Assembly (NCBI GenBank): GCA_934526185.1
Contig: CAKTAA010000034.1
Coordinates: 1-23,237, forward strand
From: an uncultured Eubacteriales bacterium
Lineage (GTDB): Bacteria; Bacillota; Clostridia; Oscillospirales; CAG-272
Direction of reading: 5' to 3'
DNA length: 23,237 nt
In this document: positions 1 to 6,439 of the stretch, piece after piece
Layout: every line of letters begins with the position of its first letter
Position numbering within the stretch: the stretch's first letter is position 1
The notes under the pieces: generated by a model
What the model saw: the letters and a program-made list of their open reading frames with translations, nothing else
Told to the model about the DNA's origin: nothing
Database searches by the model: none
Translations under genes and position numbers: made by a program

Positions 1-178
1 TTTCCGTTCTCTCCTGAAGAGAAAACATCGTCTTTTTTGCGGAATTCATAAAAACTGTCAGATAAATCCTGTCGAATATTTTCGCAGCACGTCGGACGAT
101 ATCGTAATGCCCGATCGTCAGCGGATCAAAGCTGCCCGGTATAACAGCGACACGCTGCCGAACCGTTTCCTTCTCCAT
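1..178 (-). CDS. coaD: Phosphopantetheine adenylyltransferase, 5' part only
   Basis: The N-terminal 59 codons of CoaD, the penultimate enzyme of coenzyme A synthesis, which transfers AMP from ATP to 4'-phosphopantetheine. The translated start (MEKETVRQRVAVIPGSFDPL, then TIGHYDIVRRA) shows the nucleotidyltransferase signature: the GSFDP strand-loop and a T-x-G-H motif that binds the ATP phosphates. The start codon is the ATG at 176-178 (complement), preceded on that strand by AAAGGGG about 11 nt upstream. The gene runs off the left edge, so roughly 100 C-terminal residues are missing. It lies 83 bp downstream of rsmD on the same strand; this rsmD-coaD order is very common in Firmicutes and other bacteria. 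A 6-bp hairpin (AGCAGG/CCTGCT, 241-261) sits just after the rsmD stop but lacks a T run, so read-through from rsmD into coaD is likely. Confidence 0.93.
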   Translation of the reverse strand, partial: MEKETVRQRVAVIPGSFDPLTIGHYDIVRRAAKIFDRIYLTVFMNSAKKTMFSLQERTE

Positions 179-261
179 AATTATATGAACCCCTTTCATG
201 AAATAAAAACAATTCATGCGAAATTCGGGCTGATCTGCATAGCAGGTTGTTTCCGCCTGCT

Positions 262-843
262 TTATGGTTCTCCTCCCCCGTCCGACAGCACAGGTGCCAG
301 ATAGGTGACGTGAATGCGACCGTATTTTGCACTTTTCTGAACGTGGTACCGCGACGCTAGATCCATGTCGCCTTCAAAAAGATCCGGCGATTCCGTTTCG
401 CATATAATGATGGCATGCGGAGCAGCCACGCCGGATCTGTCAAGCTTGCGCAGCACCTCCCGCAGGGGATCACCACCGAAGGGCGGGTCAAGGTATATCA
501 AATCAAACTGCTCTCTCCCTGCAGCGCCCCTGAGATAGGTGTCATATTGGTAATTTACGATCCGGCATCGATCAAAAAGCTTTGTTTTCTTTGCGTTGAT
601 TTTCATGACCTCTATCGCCTCGGGGGAACTGTCCACCATGACCGCCAACGCCGCACCGCGGCTCAGAGCCTCCAGTGCATTCTGTCCGCTTCCGGAAAAA
701 AGATCCAAAAAGCGTCTGCCCTCTATATCAAATTGTATGGAACTGAATACCGCCTCCTTTACTCGCTCAAGTGTCGGGCGCGTGTCCTCACCTTCCGGTG
801 TTTCCAGACGAATTCCGCGTGCGGTTCCTGTTATAATTCTCAT
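262..843 (-). CDS. rsmD: 16S rRNA (guanine(966)-N(2))-methyltransferase RsmD
   Basis: A 193-residue SAM-dependent methyltransferase that modifies G966 of 16S rRNA in the assembling small subunit. The start MRIITGTARGIRLETPEG is the family hallmark. DLFSGSGQNALEALSRGA (about residues 48-65) is the glycine-rich SAM-binding motif I, and LIYLDPPFGGDP (about 116-127) contains the DPPF catalytic motif IV of N-methyltransferases acting on amino groups. Its length is normal for the family. The start ATG has GAGG unusually close (3 nt), with AAAGGAAG further upstream. It is followed by coaD on the same strand and preceded by uvrC with a 155-bp gap that carries a possible promoter. Confidence 0.95.
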   Translation of the reverse strand: MRIITGTARGIRLETPEGEDTRPTLERVKEAVFSSIQFDIEGRRFLDLFSGSGQNALEALSRGAALAVMVDSSPEAIEVMKINAKKTKLFDRCRIVNYQYDTYLRGAAGREQFDLIYLDPPFGGDPLREVLRKLDRSGVAAPHAIIICETESPDLFEGDMDLASRYHVQKSAKYGRIHVTYLAPVLSDGGGEP

Positions 844-885
844 AATCCTCGCTTTTGGCTTCCTTTCCTATACTGCTTGTTGATA

Positions 886-914
886 GTTTTACATTCGCGC
901 CTCTGGACTGTCAA
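886..914 (-). promoter_or_regulatory. Possible SigA promoter for rsmD-coaD
   Basis: On the minus strand, TTGACA (complement of 909-914) is followed after 17 nt by TAAAAC (complement of 886-891). The -35 box is perfect and the -10 box is weak (4 of 6). The pair lies 43 bp upstream of rsmD in the uvrC-rsmD gap, where a promoter is expected because no strong terminator follows uvrC. Confidence 0.4.
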
Positions 915-998
915 TCTGTTCTTTGGCCATACATACGCAAAGAGAAATCCATTTGTTATTTCAATGATTTTCTTATTTTTGCCGGTGAACGGCGTTTT

Positions 999-2837
999 TC
1001 AGCTTCCATTATGAAAATACGCGTAAATATTTTCAGCCGTCTGACGGCTGATGCCTTTGACCGCCGCTAACTCATTGACCTCCGCGCCTCGGACAGCCCC
1101 TATTGTTTTAAAATGTGTGAGCAAATCGCGCGCACGCGTTTTTCCGACGCCGTCAATTTTTTCAAGCACAGAAGTTTTCAGTGTTTTGCTTTTAGCTCCC
1201 GACATGCGGGCAACCGTATACCGATGAACTTCCTCCTGAATTTTATACAAGAACACAAAAACTGGCTGTTCCCGTGCGATATTGATTTCATTTTCTCCAT
1301 CCGTCAAGGCACGGGTTTTATGATACTCGTCTTTCACCATGCCGAACACGGGAATATCCATCTTCAGCTCAGCCAACAGTGTCCGGATGACGGAAACATG
1401 TCCCTTTCCGCCATCCAGTAAAATAAGATCCGGCGCTTCCGCTCCGAAGCGAGCGTCCTCCCTTGTCAGACGCTCCAGACGGCGCTGCAGTGTCTCCCGC
1501 ATGGATGCGTAATCATCCTGCCCGGCAGTTTCCCGGATAGTAAACGTACGGTAATCCTTTTTCTTGAATTTTCCCTGTTCCACAACTATCATGCCGGCCG
1601 TAATATGCTCGGATCCGATATTTGAGATATCATAGGCTTCGATTCGCTCCGGCACAGTCTCCAGCTGCAGAAGCGAGGCGAGCTTCACCAGCGTCCGATT
1701 GTCTCTTTCCATCTCTTGACGGTATTGCTTCGCATTCTGCTCCGCATTTTCCCTTGCCATCTCGCACAGGGATCTCGACGGTCCCCTCTCCGGTTCGCGA
1801 ATTTTCACGCGCCGGCCCGCCAACTCTCCCAAAAGTAAAGCCAGTGCCTCACGCTCCGATTCGTCAAGAGAAAATCCGAGAAGAATTTCCTTCGGAACAT
1901 ATTGCCGCTTTTGATAGAATTCAAACAAAAACGTGTCAATTGCATCGGAATCCACAATCTGATCTGCTCCGAACAGAATCGGCTCACAGTCGATAAGGCA
2001 GCCTCCCCGAATATAGAATACGGAAAGACAGGCACAGGTATCATCCTGGTACAGCGCAAAGACATCCTGCTCCGTATCCGGCGACGACACCACCTTCTGT
2101 TTCTGCCAAAGAGCGTCAAGGTGGCTGATACGGTCGCGCCACTGAGCGGCCGCTTCGAAACGCATCTCTTCAGAGGCCGCGAACATCTTTTCCTCCATCG
2201 ACTTCTTTACATGGCCGAAGTCGCCGCGGAGAAGCTCTACGATATGTTTGAATATTTCCTGATATTCCTCCGGCGATACCTTACCCGAACAGGGGGCGCA
2301 GCACTGGCCGATCTGCGAATATATACAGGGTCTTCCCTTTCCTATATCACGGGGAAATTCTTTTTTGCAGGCAGCGATTTTAAACGTTTTGCGAATGGTC
2401 ATCAAAATGGAATAGACAGCTTTGGCGCTGGAATACGGTCCGAAATATTTGGCGCTGTCAGCCGCGCGCCGCCGCACCATCATGATTTTTGGATAATCAT
2501 CATGAACGGTGATTCGAATATATGGATAATTTTTATCGTCCTTCAGCTTGATGTTATATTTTGGCGTGTGAAGCTTGATTAAGCTGTTTTCCAGTGTCAG
2601 CGCTTCCATTTCGGAATCGGTGAGTATTGTTTCAAAATCATAGACATGCGAAACCATTCTGGCTGTTTTTACAGACATGTTTCCGCTTTCATGAAAATAC
2701 TGCGACACGCGGTTCTTCAGAACCTTGGATTTACCTACATATATAATTTTACCCGTGCGATCCCGCATCAAATATACGCCGGGGCGAAGCGGCAAATTCG
2801 CCGCCTTCTCCCGAAGCAGCGTTCTTCTGTCTTCCAT
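999..2837 (-). CDS. uvrC: UvrABC excinuclease subunit C
   Basis: A 612-residue UvrC, the nuclease subunit that makes both incisions in nucleotide excision repair after UvrA/UvrB damage recognition. Domains in order: N-terminal GIY-YIG nuclease (LRPGVYLMRDRTGKIIYVGKSKVLKNR compressed as PGVYLM...IIYVGKSK, about residues 17-42); a Cys cluster (GRPCIY...QCCAPC, about 170-183) of the kind that holds a metal site in many UvrC proteins; the UVR/UvrB-binding helix region (EEMRFEAAAQWRDRI, about 223-237); the RNase H-like C-terminal nuclease (EAYDISNIGSEH, then LILLDGGKGHV, with the catalytic Asp residues); and a C-terminal helix-hairpin-helix (VLEKIDGVGKTRA, AAVKGISRQTAENIY). The length is typical. 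AGGGG lies about 11 nt before the ATG. It is probably transcribed on its own or by leakage from the HPr gene upstream. Confidence 0.97.
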   Translation of the reverse strand: MEDRRTLLREKAANLPLRPGVYLMRDRTGKIIYVGKSKVLKNRVSQYFHESGNMSVKTARMVSHVYDFETILTDSEMEALTLENSLIKLHTPKYNIKLKDDKNYPYIRITVHDDYPKIMMVRRRAADSAKYFGPYSSAKAVYSILMTIRKTFKIAACKKEFPRDIGKGRPCIYSQIGQCCAPCSGKVSPEEYQEIFKHIVELLRGDFGHVKKSMEEKMFAASEEMRFEAAAQWRDRISHLDALWQKQKVVSSPDTEQDVFALYQDDTCACLSVFYIRGGCLIDCEPILFGADQIVDSDAIDTFLFEFYQKRQYVPKEILLGFSLDESEREALALLLGELAGRRVKIREPERGPSRSLCEMARENAEQNAKQYRQEMERDNRTLVKLASLLQLETVPERIEAYDISNIGSEHITAGMIVVEQGKFKKKDYRTFTIRETAGQDDYASMRETLQRRLERLTREDARFGAEAPDLILLDGGKGHVSVIRTLLAELKMDIPVFGMVKDEYHKTRALTDGENEINIAREQPVFVFLYKIQEEVHRYTVARMSGAKSKTLKTSVLEKIDGVGKTRARDLLTHFKTIGAVRGAEVNELAAVKGISRQTAENIYAYFHNGS

Positions 2838-2908
2838 GAATGTTTTGTCCCCTGTTTTTTCGGTTTGTCTGTTGTTTGCCGAAAAGCCTGCAGAACTCAG
2901 CCATATAC

Positions 2909-2993
2909 AAAAAGGCGGAATACCCGCGCAACGGCAATCCGCTGTCCGAAATCATTACCGTCAGCGTTTGTCCGCGTGTATAGTCCGCCTTTT
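2909..2993 (-). ncRNA. Structured RNA element / terminator downstream of the HPr gene
   Basis: Reading the minus strand, an 85-nt segment folds on itself. The outer stem AAAAGGCGGA/TCCGCCTTTT has 10 bp (positions 2910-2919 with 2984-2993). Then come a 2-nt bulge, ATAC/GTAT, a single mismatch, CGCG/CGCG, an asymmetric internal loop, and an 8-bp inner stem ACGGTAAT/ATTGCCGT (2954-2961 with 2931-2938) closing a 15-nt loop. CGCTG in the internal loop can also pair with CAGCG in the apical loop. The inner stem has a G-U pair only when read on the minus strand (it is C-A on the plus strand), so the transcript is minus. It ends in TTTTTG, as an intrinsic terminator for the HPr gene would. The large, branched-free, multi-segment fold is more than a simple terminator needs; I do not recognise a family. 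Confidence 0.6.
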
Positions 2994-3025
2994 ATCCGTT
3001 GCAGTCTCTTTATTGCCGCCTGACA

Positions 3026-3289
3026 TCAGTCATTAAACCCAGAAACGATCAGCGCCTCCAGCCCGTTCAGCGCCTCCACCTCGTCAGCGCCGTCCGCAAT
3101 CAGTGTCACAGTCATTCCCTTTGTAATACCAAGCGACAGAACGCCGAGAAGGCTTTTGGCGTTGACGCGTCTCTCGTCCTTCTCCACCCATATGGAGCTT
3201 TTGTAGGAGTTTGCTTTTTGAATGAAAAATGTCGCCGGTCTCGCATGCAGACCCACGCTGTTTTGGATGGTAATATCACGAGAAATCAT
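3026..3289 (-). CDS. ptsH: HPr family phosphocarrier protein
   Basis: A small histidine phosphocarrier of the PEP:sugar phosphotransferase system. It receives phosphate from enzyme I and passes it to EIIA domains; in Firmicutes HPr is also phosphorylated on Ser46 by HPrK to control CcpA. With the ATG at 3287-3289 the protein has 87 residues, His falls exactly at position 15 (SVGLHARPAT) and Ser exactly at 46 (NAKSLLGVLSLG), the canonical HPr numbering. That start also lies 7 nt after GGAG. An earlier ATG (3290-3292) and a TTG (3293-3295) sit too close to the ribosome-binding site. His15 argues against Crh, which has Gln there. It stands alone with its own promoter; no ptsI or ptsK is nearby, so a specialised paralogue is possible. 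The symbol is by family, not proven. Confidence 0.93.
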   Translation of the reverse strand: MISRDITIQNSVGLHARPATFFIQKANSYKSSIWVEKDERRVNAKSLLGVLSLGITKGMTVTLIADGADEVEALNGLEALIVSGFND

Positions 3290-3369
3290 CATCAATCTCC
3301 TATCTGAATTACATTACTTAAAAGCCGGCTTGTCTTGAAATTATGTCACCAGCATATTGTTACTTTCTT

Positions 3370-3398
3370 ATTATATCAAAACCCATCCGCAAAATCAA
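3370..3398 (-). promoter_or_regulatory. SigA promoter of the HPr gene
   Basis: Minus strand TTGATT (complement of 3393-3398), a 17-nt spacer, then a perfect TATAAT (complement of 3370-3375). It points toward the HPr gene, giving a leader of about 75 nt. No cre-like operator was recognised nearby. Confidence 0.8.
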
Positions 3399-3597
3399 GC
3401 CCTATTTTCCACAAAATATTTTTTTATCAGTGTGACATACTTTGTTTACATTTGTTCTGTCATACGCCTCCGCTGTCTCGTCCTCCTTTTTATTATAGTG
3501 TAATGAAATTTCGTCAGGCAGCGAGCTTTATTTCTTTGGCCGGCGAATTTTAAGAGGATTGGCAGATTTTTTGTCTGGCTGCTTTTCCGTGCCATTA

Positions 3598-3626
3598 TTG
3601 ACTTTGCGTGCAAAATTTGTTATACT
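3598..3626 (+). promoter_or_regulatory. SigA promoter of the parE-side leader/small RNA
   Basis: TTGACT (3598-3603), a 17-nt spacer, TATACT (3621-3626); 5/6 and 5/6 matches to consensus at ideal spacing. Expected start is near 3631-3633. It is about 490 bp upstream of the topoisomerase subunit B gene and divergent from the HPr promoter. Confidence 0.75.
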
Positions 3627-3630
3627 ATTC

Positions 3631-3815
3631 AGGGAATTATTTAATAGGATGACCATATGCTGTATACGGTCAGTTCTGCAAACAACACATCACAATCATT
3701 AACAATTTAGTGAAATAAGGTCATTACGACTTCTCAAAGCACGATTTTTTCAGCAGTATGGCCATACGATGCTTTGCGCAGTACCGCCTCATCGTCAAAT
3801 GGCCCTCTTTTATTT
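3631..3815 (+). ncRNA. Putative ~180-nt small RNA or attenuated leader
   Basis: The stretch runs from the promoter at 3598-3626 to an intrinsic terminator and contains no credible ORF. Visible pairings: a 5' hairpin with TGACC (3650-3654) and GGTCA (3668-3672); a small hairpin AGGTC/GACTT (about 3719-3732); and a long-range pairing CCATATGCTG (3653-3662) with CAGCAGTATGG (3751-3761, one bulged G). The long-range helix and the 5' hairpin cannot both form, and the former abuts the terminator stem. This suggests either a free small RNA or a two-state leader controlling the downstream topoisomerase operon. It does not match 6S, T-box or any riboswitch I can recognise. Confidence 0.5.
3760..3815 (+). 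terminator. Intrinsic terminator ending the leader/small RNA
   Basis: GGCCAT (3760-3765) pairs with ATGGCC (3799-3804), and inside it CGATG (3767-3771) pairs with CATCG (3790-3794). The stem is followed by CTCTTTTATTT. The loop is large (18 nt) but the stem and T-rich tail are those of a Rho-independent terminator. It lies about 310 bp before the topoisomerase gene. Confidence 0.65.
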
Positions 3816-4120
3816 AAATTAATTTTGCAGCCATGTTTTTATTAAAAGGCTTCAATACAGTATCCGGAACGTTTACTCACCGTGCACGCGGCTGTTCGAG
3901 TTCCTTTGGAGATATTAAACCCGCAATAAAAAGAATTTAAACCGGAATCACTGTTATGACTGTGATTGGTACAGCTCTGTCCTTCCGTGTGTTTCGGTTG
4001 GAATAAGACCATAAAATATACACCGTTCCTTATTTACTCATTCCCCTGTAAAGCACTTGAGCATGAAACCGAAAGAATCATTGAAACCGGCACAGCCGTA
4101 CTCGGAGGAAAATTAGATTT
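3816..4120 (+). other. Non-coding gap before topoisomerase subunit B
   Basis: I see no gene here. The one clear structure is a hairpin at 3941-3970: ACC(GG)AATCAC...GTGATTGGT with an inner GT/AC pair and TATG loop. It has no T run, so it is either a leader element or a protein-binding inverted repeat. No convincing second promoter was found. A GTTCGAGTTCC string at 3893-3903 recalls a tRNA T arm but no cloverleaf forms around it. Confidence 0.5.
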
Positions 4121-6118
4121 ATGGCAAAAACAAAAGCTCAGGACACATACGGAAATCAAAGTATTACCATGTTAAAGGGCGCCGACCGTGTTCGGAAACG
4201 TCCGGCTGTTATTTTCGGTTCGGACGGATTGGAGGGCTGCGAGCATTGCTTTTTTGAAATTCTATCCAACGCCGTGGACGAATCGCGAGAGGGCTTTGGC
4301 TCTGTTGTAAATGTGACAGTATACAAAGATCACGCCATTTGTGTTGAGGATTTCGGCAGAGGTGTTCCGTTAGGCTACAATGAGGCAGAAGGACGATACA
4401 ACTGGGAACTGGTCTACTGCGAGCTGTACGCCGGCGGCAAATATACCAACAACGACGAGGATGCCGCCTATGAATATTCCCTCGGTCTGAATGGTCTCGG
4501 CGCCTGTGCCACGCAGTATGCTTCTGAATATATGGACGTAATATCCTATAATGGGGGCAAGGTGTATTCCATTCATTTTCAAAAGGGTGCCCCGGTATCG
4601 GAGCTTGAAGTCCGTGATCCCGAGAAAAAAGAGATGCGTCGCACAGGGACTATTGTCAGATGGCGTCCGGATCTGGAAGTATTTACGGATATCTGCATTC
4701 CGCGCGAGTCCTTTGAAGTGATCCTCAAAAAGCAGGCCATTGTCAACAGCGGACTGAAATTTGTCTTTCGCTGGGAAAAGGAAGACGGTTCCTTTGATAT
4801 ATCGGAATTTTATTATGCAAACGGTATTGAGGATTATATCGGCGAGCTTGCGGGAGAACAGGCGCTGACGCCGCCCGTTCTATGGAAGCTGGAGACTGTC
4901 GGACGGGATCGGGCGGACAAGCCGGATTATAAGCTGAAGGCGGAGGTTGCATTCTGCTTCTCCAATCAGCTACACCTTTTGGAATATTACCACAATTCAA
5001 GCTTTCTGGAACACGGCGGTTCTCCCGATAAGGCAGTCCGCAGTGCCTTTACGTATTCCATTGACAAATATCTAAAAACAAACGGAAAATATAACAAATC
5101 CGAAGCACGTATTACCTTCAGCGATATCGAAGACAGTCTCATCCTCGTGACCAACAGTTTTTCCACGCAGACCTCCTATGCAAATCAGACAAAAAAAGCG
5201 ATAACCAACTCTTTTATTGCAGAAGCACTGACAGACTTTCTCAAACATTCCCTTGAAGTTTTTTTTGCAGAGCATCCCATCGATGCCGACAAAATCTGCG
5301 CGCAGGTACTAGTCAACAAGCGCAGCCGTGAAACCGCGGAAAGCACGCGCCTAAATCTGAAAAAAAAGCTATCGGGCAGCACTGATATAGCAAACCGCGT
5401 GGAAAAGTTTGTCAACTGCCGCTCAAAAGACCCCGAAGTGCGCGAACTTTACATTGTGGAGGGAGACTCAGCGCTGACCTCCTGCAAGCTGGGCCGCGCT
5501 GCGGAATTTCAGGCAATTATCCCGGTGCGCGGCAAAACCCTCAACTGCCTGAAAAGCACATATGACAAAATTTTCAAAAATGATATTATCATTGACCTGC
5601 TTAAAGTCATCGGCTGCGGGGTGGAAATAAAAGCAAAAAGCAAAAGCGATCTGGTTCCCTTTGACTTGTCCGCACTGAAATGGTCAAAAATCATCATCTG
5701 TACGGATGCGGACGAGGACGGTTTCCAAATCCGGACGCTTATTCTCACCATGTTTTACCGGCTTCTGCCGACGCTCATTGCCTCGGGAAAAATTTTTATT
5801 GCCGAATCTCCATTGTATGAAATCACTGTCAAAGATGAAATTTATTTTGCCTACAACGAACCGGAAAAAACAAAAATTCTCAGCGGTATCACCGGTAAAT
5901 ACACCCTTCAGCGCTCTAAGGGACTCGGCGAAAATGAGCCTGATATGATGTGGAAAACCACGATGAATCCTGCCACCCGCCGGCTGATTCGCGTAGAAGC
6001 CTGCGATGAAGCCGAAACCATGCGTATCTTTGATACGCTGCTTGGCGATGATCTGGCCGAGCGCAAACGCTTTATCGCAGAGCACGGATCGGAGTACATC
6101 AGCGAAGCCGATATTTAA
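4121..6118 (+). CDS. Divergent type IIA topoisomerase subunit B (GyrB/ParE-like)
   Basis: A 665-residue ATPase subunit of a type IIA DNA topoisomerase. The N-terminal GHKL ATPase has EILSNAVDES (N box with the Mg-binding Asn, about residue 50), DFGRGVPLG, and GLNGLGACATQYAS (ATP lid). The transducer domain has QTKKAITN with the ATP-contacting Gln-x-Lys. The TOPRIM domain has YIVEGDSALTSCK, TDADEDGFQIRTLILTMFYR with its Asp-x-Asp pair, and the tail motif SKGLGENEPDMMWKTTMNP. All catalytic residues are kept, but the normally near-invariant EGDSAGGSAK and DADVDGAHIRTLLLT stretches are altered, marking a divergent paralogue rather than the housekeeping GyrB. GGAGG lies 12 nt before the ATG, a little far. 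The partner subunit follows at 6440. The residue changes are seen directly; a specialised role is inference. Confidence 0.9.
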   Translation: MAKTKAQDTYGNQSITMLKGADRVRKRPAVIFGSDGLEGCEHCFFEILSNAVDESREGFGSVVNVTVYKDHAICVEDFGRGVPLGYNEAEGRYNWELVYCELYAGGKYTNNDEDAAYEYSLGLNGLGACATQYASEYMDVISYNGGKVYSIHFQKGAPVSELEVRDPEKKEMRRTGTIVRWRPDLEVFTDICIPRESFEVILKKQAIVNSGLKFVFRWEKEDGSFDISEFYYANGIEDYIGELAGEQALTPPVLWKLETVGRDRADKPDYKLKAEVAFCFSNQLHLLEYYHNSSFLEHGGSPDKAVRSAFTYSIDKYLKTNGKYNKSEARITFSDIEDSLILVTNSFSTQTSYANQTKKAITNSFIAEALTDFLKHSLEVFFAEHPIDADKICAQVLVNKRSRETAESTRLNLKKKLSGSTDIANRVEKFVNCRSKDPEVRELYIVEGDSALTSCKLGRAAEFQAIIPVRGKTLNCLKSTYDKIFKNDIIIDLLKVIGCGVEIKAKSKSDLVPFDLSALKWSKIIICTDADEDGFQIRTLILTMFYRLLPTLIASGKIFIAESPLYEITVKDEIYFAYNEPEKTKILSGITGKYTLQRSKGLGENEPDMMWKTTMNPATRRLIRVEACDEAETMRIFDTLLGDDLAERKRFIAEHGSEYISEADI

Positions 6119-6439
6119 CCGTACAGATGCTCTGATTTTCTGATTTTTAAAATTAGTTTTCATACGGGCTGTGTCCATAAATTGCTTTTTTCGAACCTGC
6201 AGCATTTTCACGCTGCAGAGCTTAAGCGGTAACTGATATCCTTTGCCGGCACACAGCGGCCAGTTATATCCGTCCGCACAGTAAATGTTTTAAACTATGG
6301 GCTGAAACCCCGCCATTCGGCAAGTAGAGCCCGCCGCCTGAGAGGGACGAGAGACACCTTGATTTTTTTATAATTACATTTCTTTTCAGGCATACAGTTT
6401 ACTCTCGGCAAAGTACTGCCGGCTGCACAGGAGGTTCAT
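6119..6439 (+). other. Structured 321-bp gap between topoisomerase subunits
   Basis: No gene is visible. It contains a perfect hairpin CTGCAGC/GCTGCAG (6197-6203 with 6212-6218) without a T run, and further on GGGCT/AGCCC (6299-6303 with 6328-6332) enclosing GCC/GGC (6312-6314 with 6319-6321). A GC-rich purine tract and a T7 run (6364-6370) follow. The spacing is unusually long for co-expressed subunits, and the folds suggest a leader or internal regulatory element for the second subunit. I found no match to a known riboswitch core. Confidence 0.4.

Noticed and set aside
975..998. GCCG/CGGC hairpin after uvrC as terminator
   Set aside because: Only 4 bp, and the T run is on the plus strand where no gene ends.
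415..1014. 199-codon open frame antisense to rsmD
   Set aside because: Lies opposite the rsmD gene with intact motifs; the product has no domain-like features.
1902..2582. 226-codon open frame antisense to uvrC
   Set aside because: Mirror of a strongly conserved coding sequence; no ribosome-binding site and an incoherent product.
3450..3520. TATAAT plus AGGAGG and a five-codon ORF on the minus strand upstream of the HPr promoter
   Set aside because: The -35 box is poor and the ORF (MTEQM) too short to support; likely chance.
3778..3787. GCAGTACCGC resembling a T-box antiterminator core
   Set aside because: The full T-box sequence, stem I features and specifier loop are missing.
3893..3903. 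GTTCGAGTTCC resembling a tRNA T arm
   Set aside because: No acceptor stem, D arm or anticodon arm can be drawn around it on either strand.
3966..4175. 69-codon open frame overlapping the start of the topoisomerase B gene
   Set aside because: No ribosome-binding site, no recognisable features, and it overlaps a well-supported start in another frame.
5684..6211. 175-codon open frame antisense to the topoisomerase B 3' end
   Set aside because: Shadow of the coding strand; no start signals.
6299..6370. CTGAGAGGGA...ACACCTTGA resembling part of a thiamine-pyrophosphate riboswitch
   Set aside because: The conserved second half with the GCGTAGGGA-type core is absent and the downstream gene is a topoisomerase.
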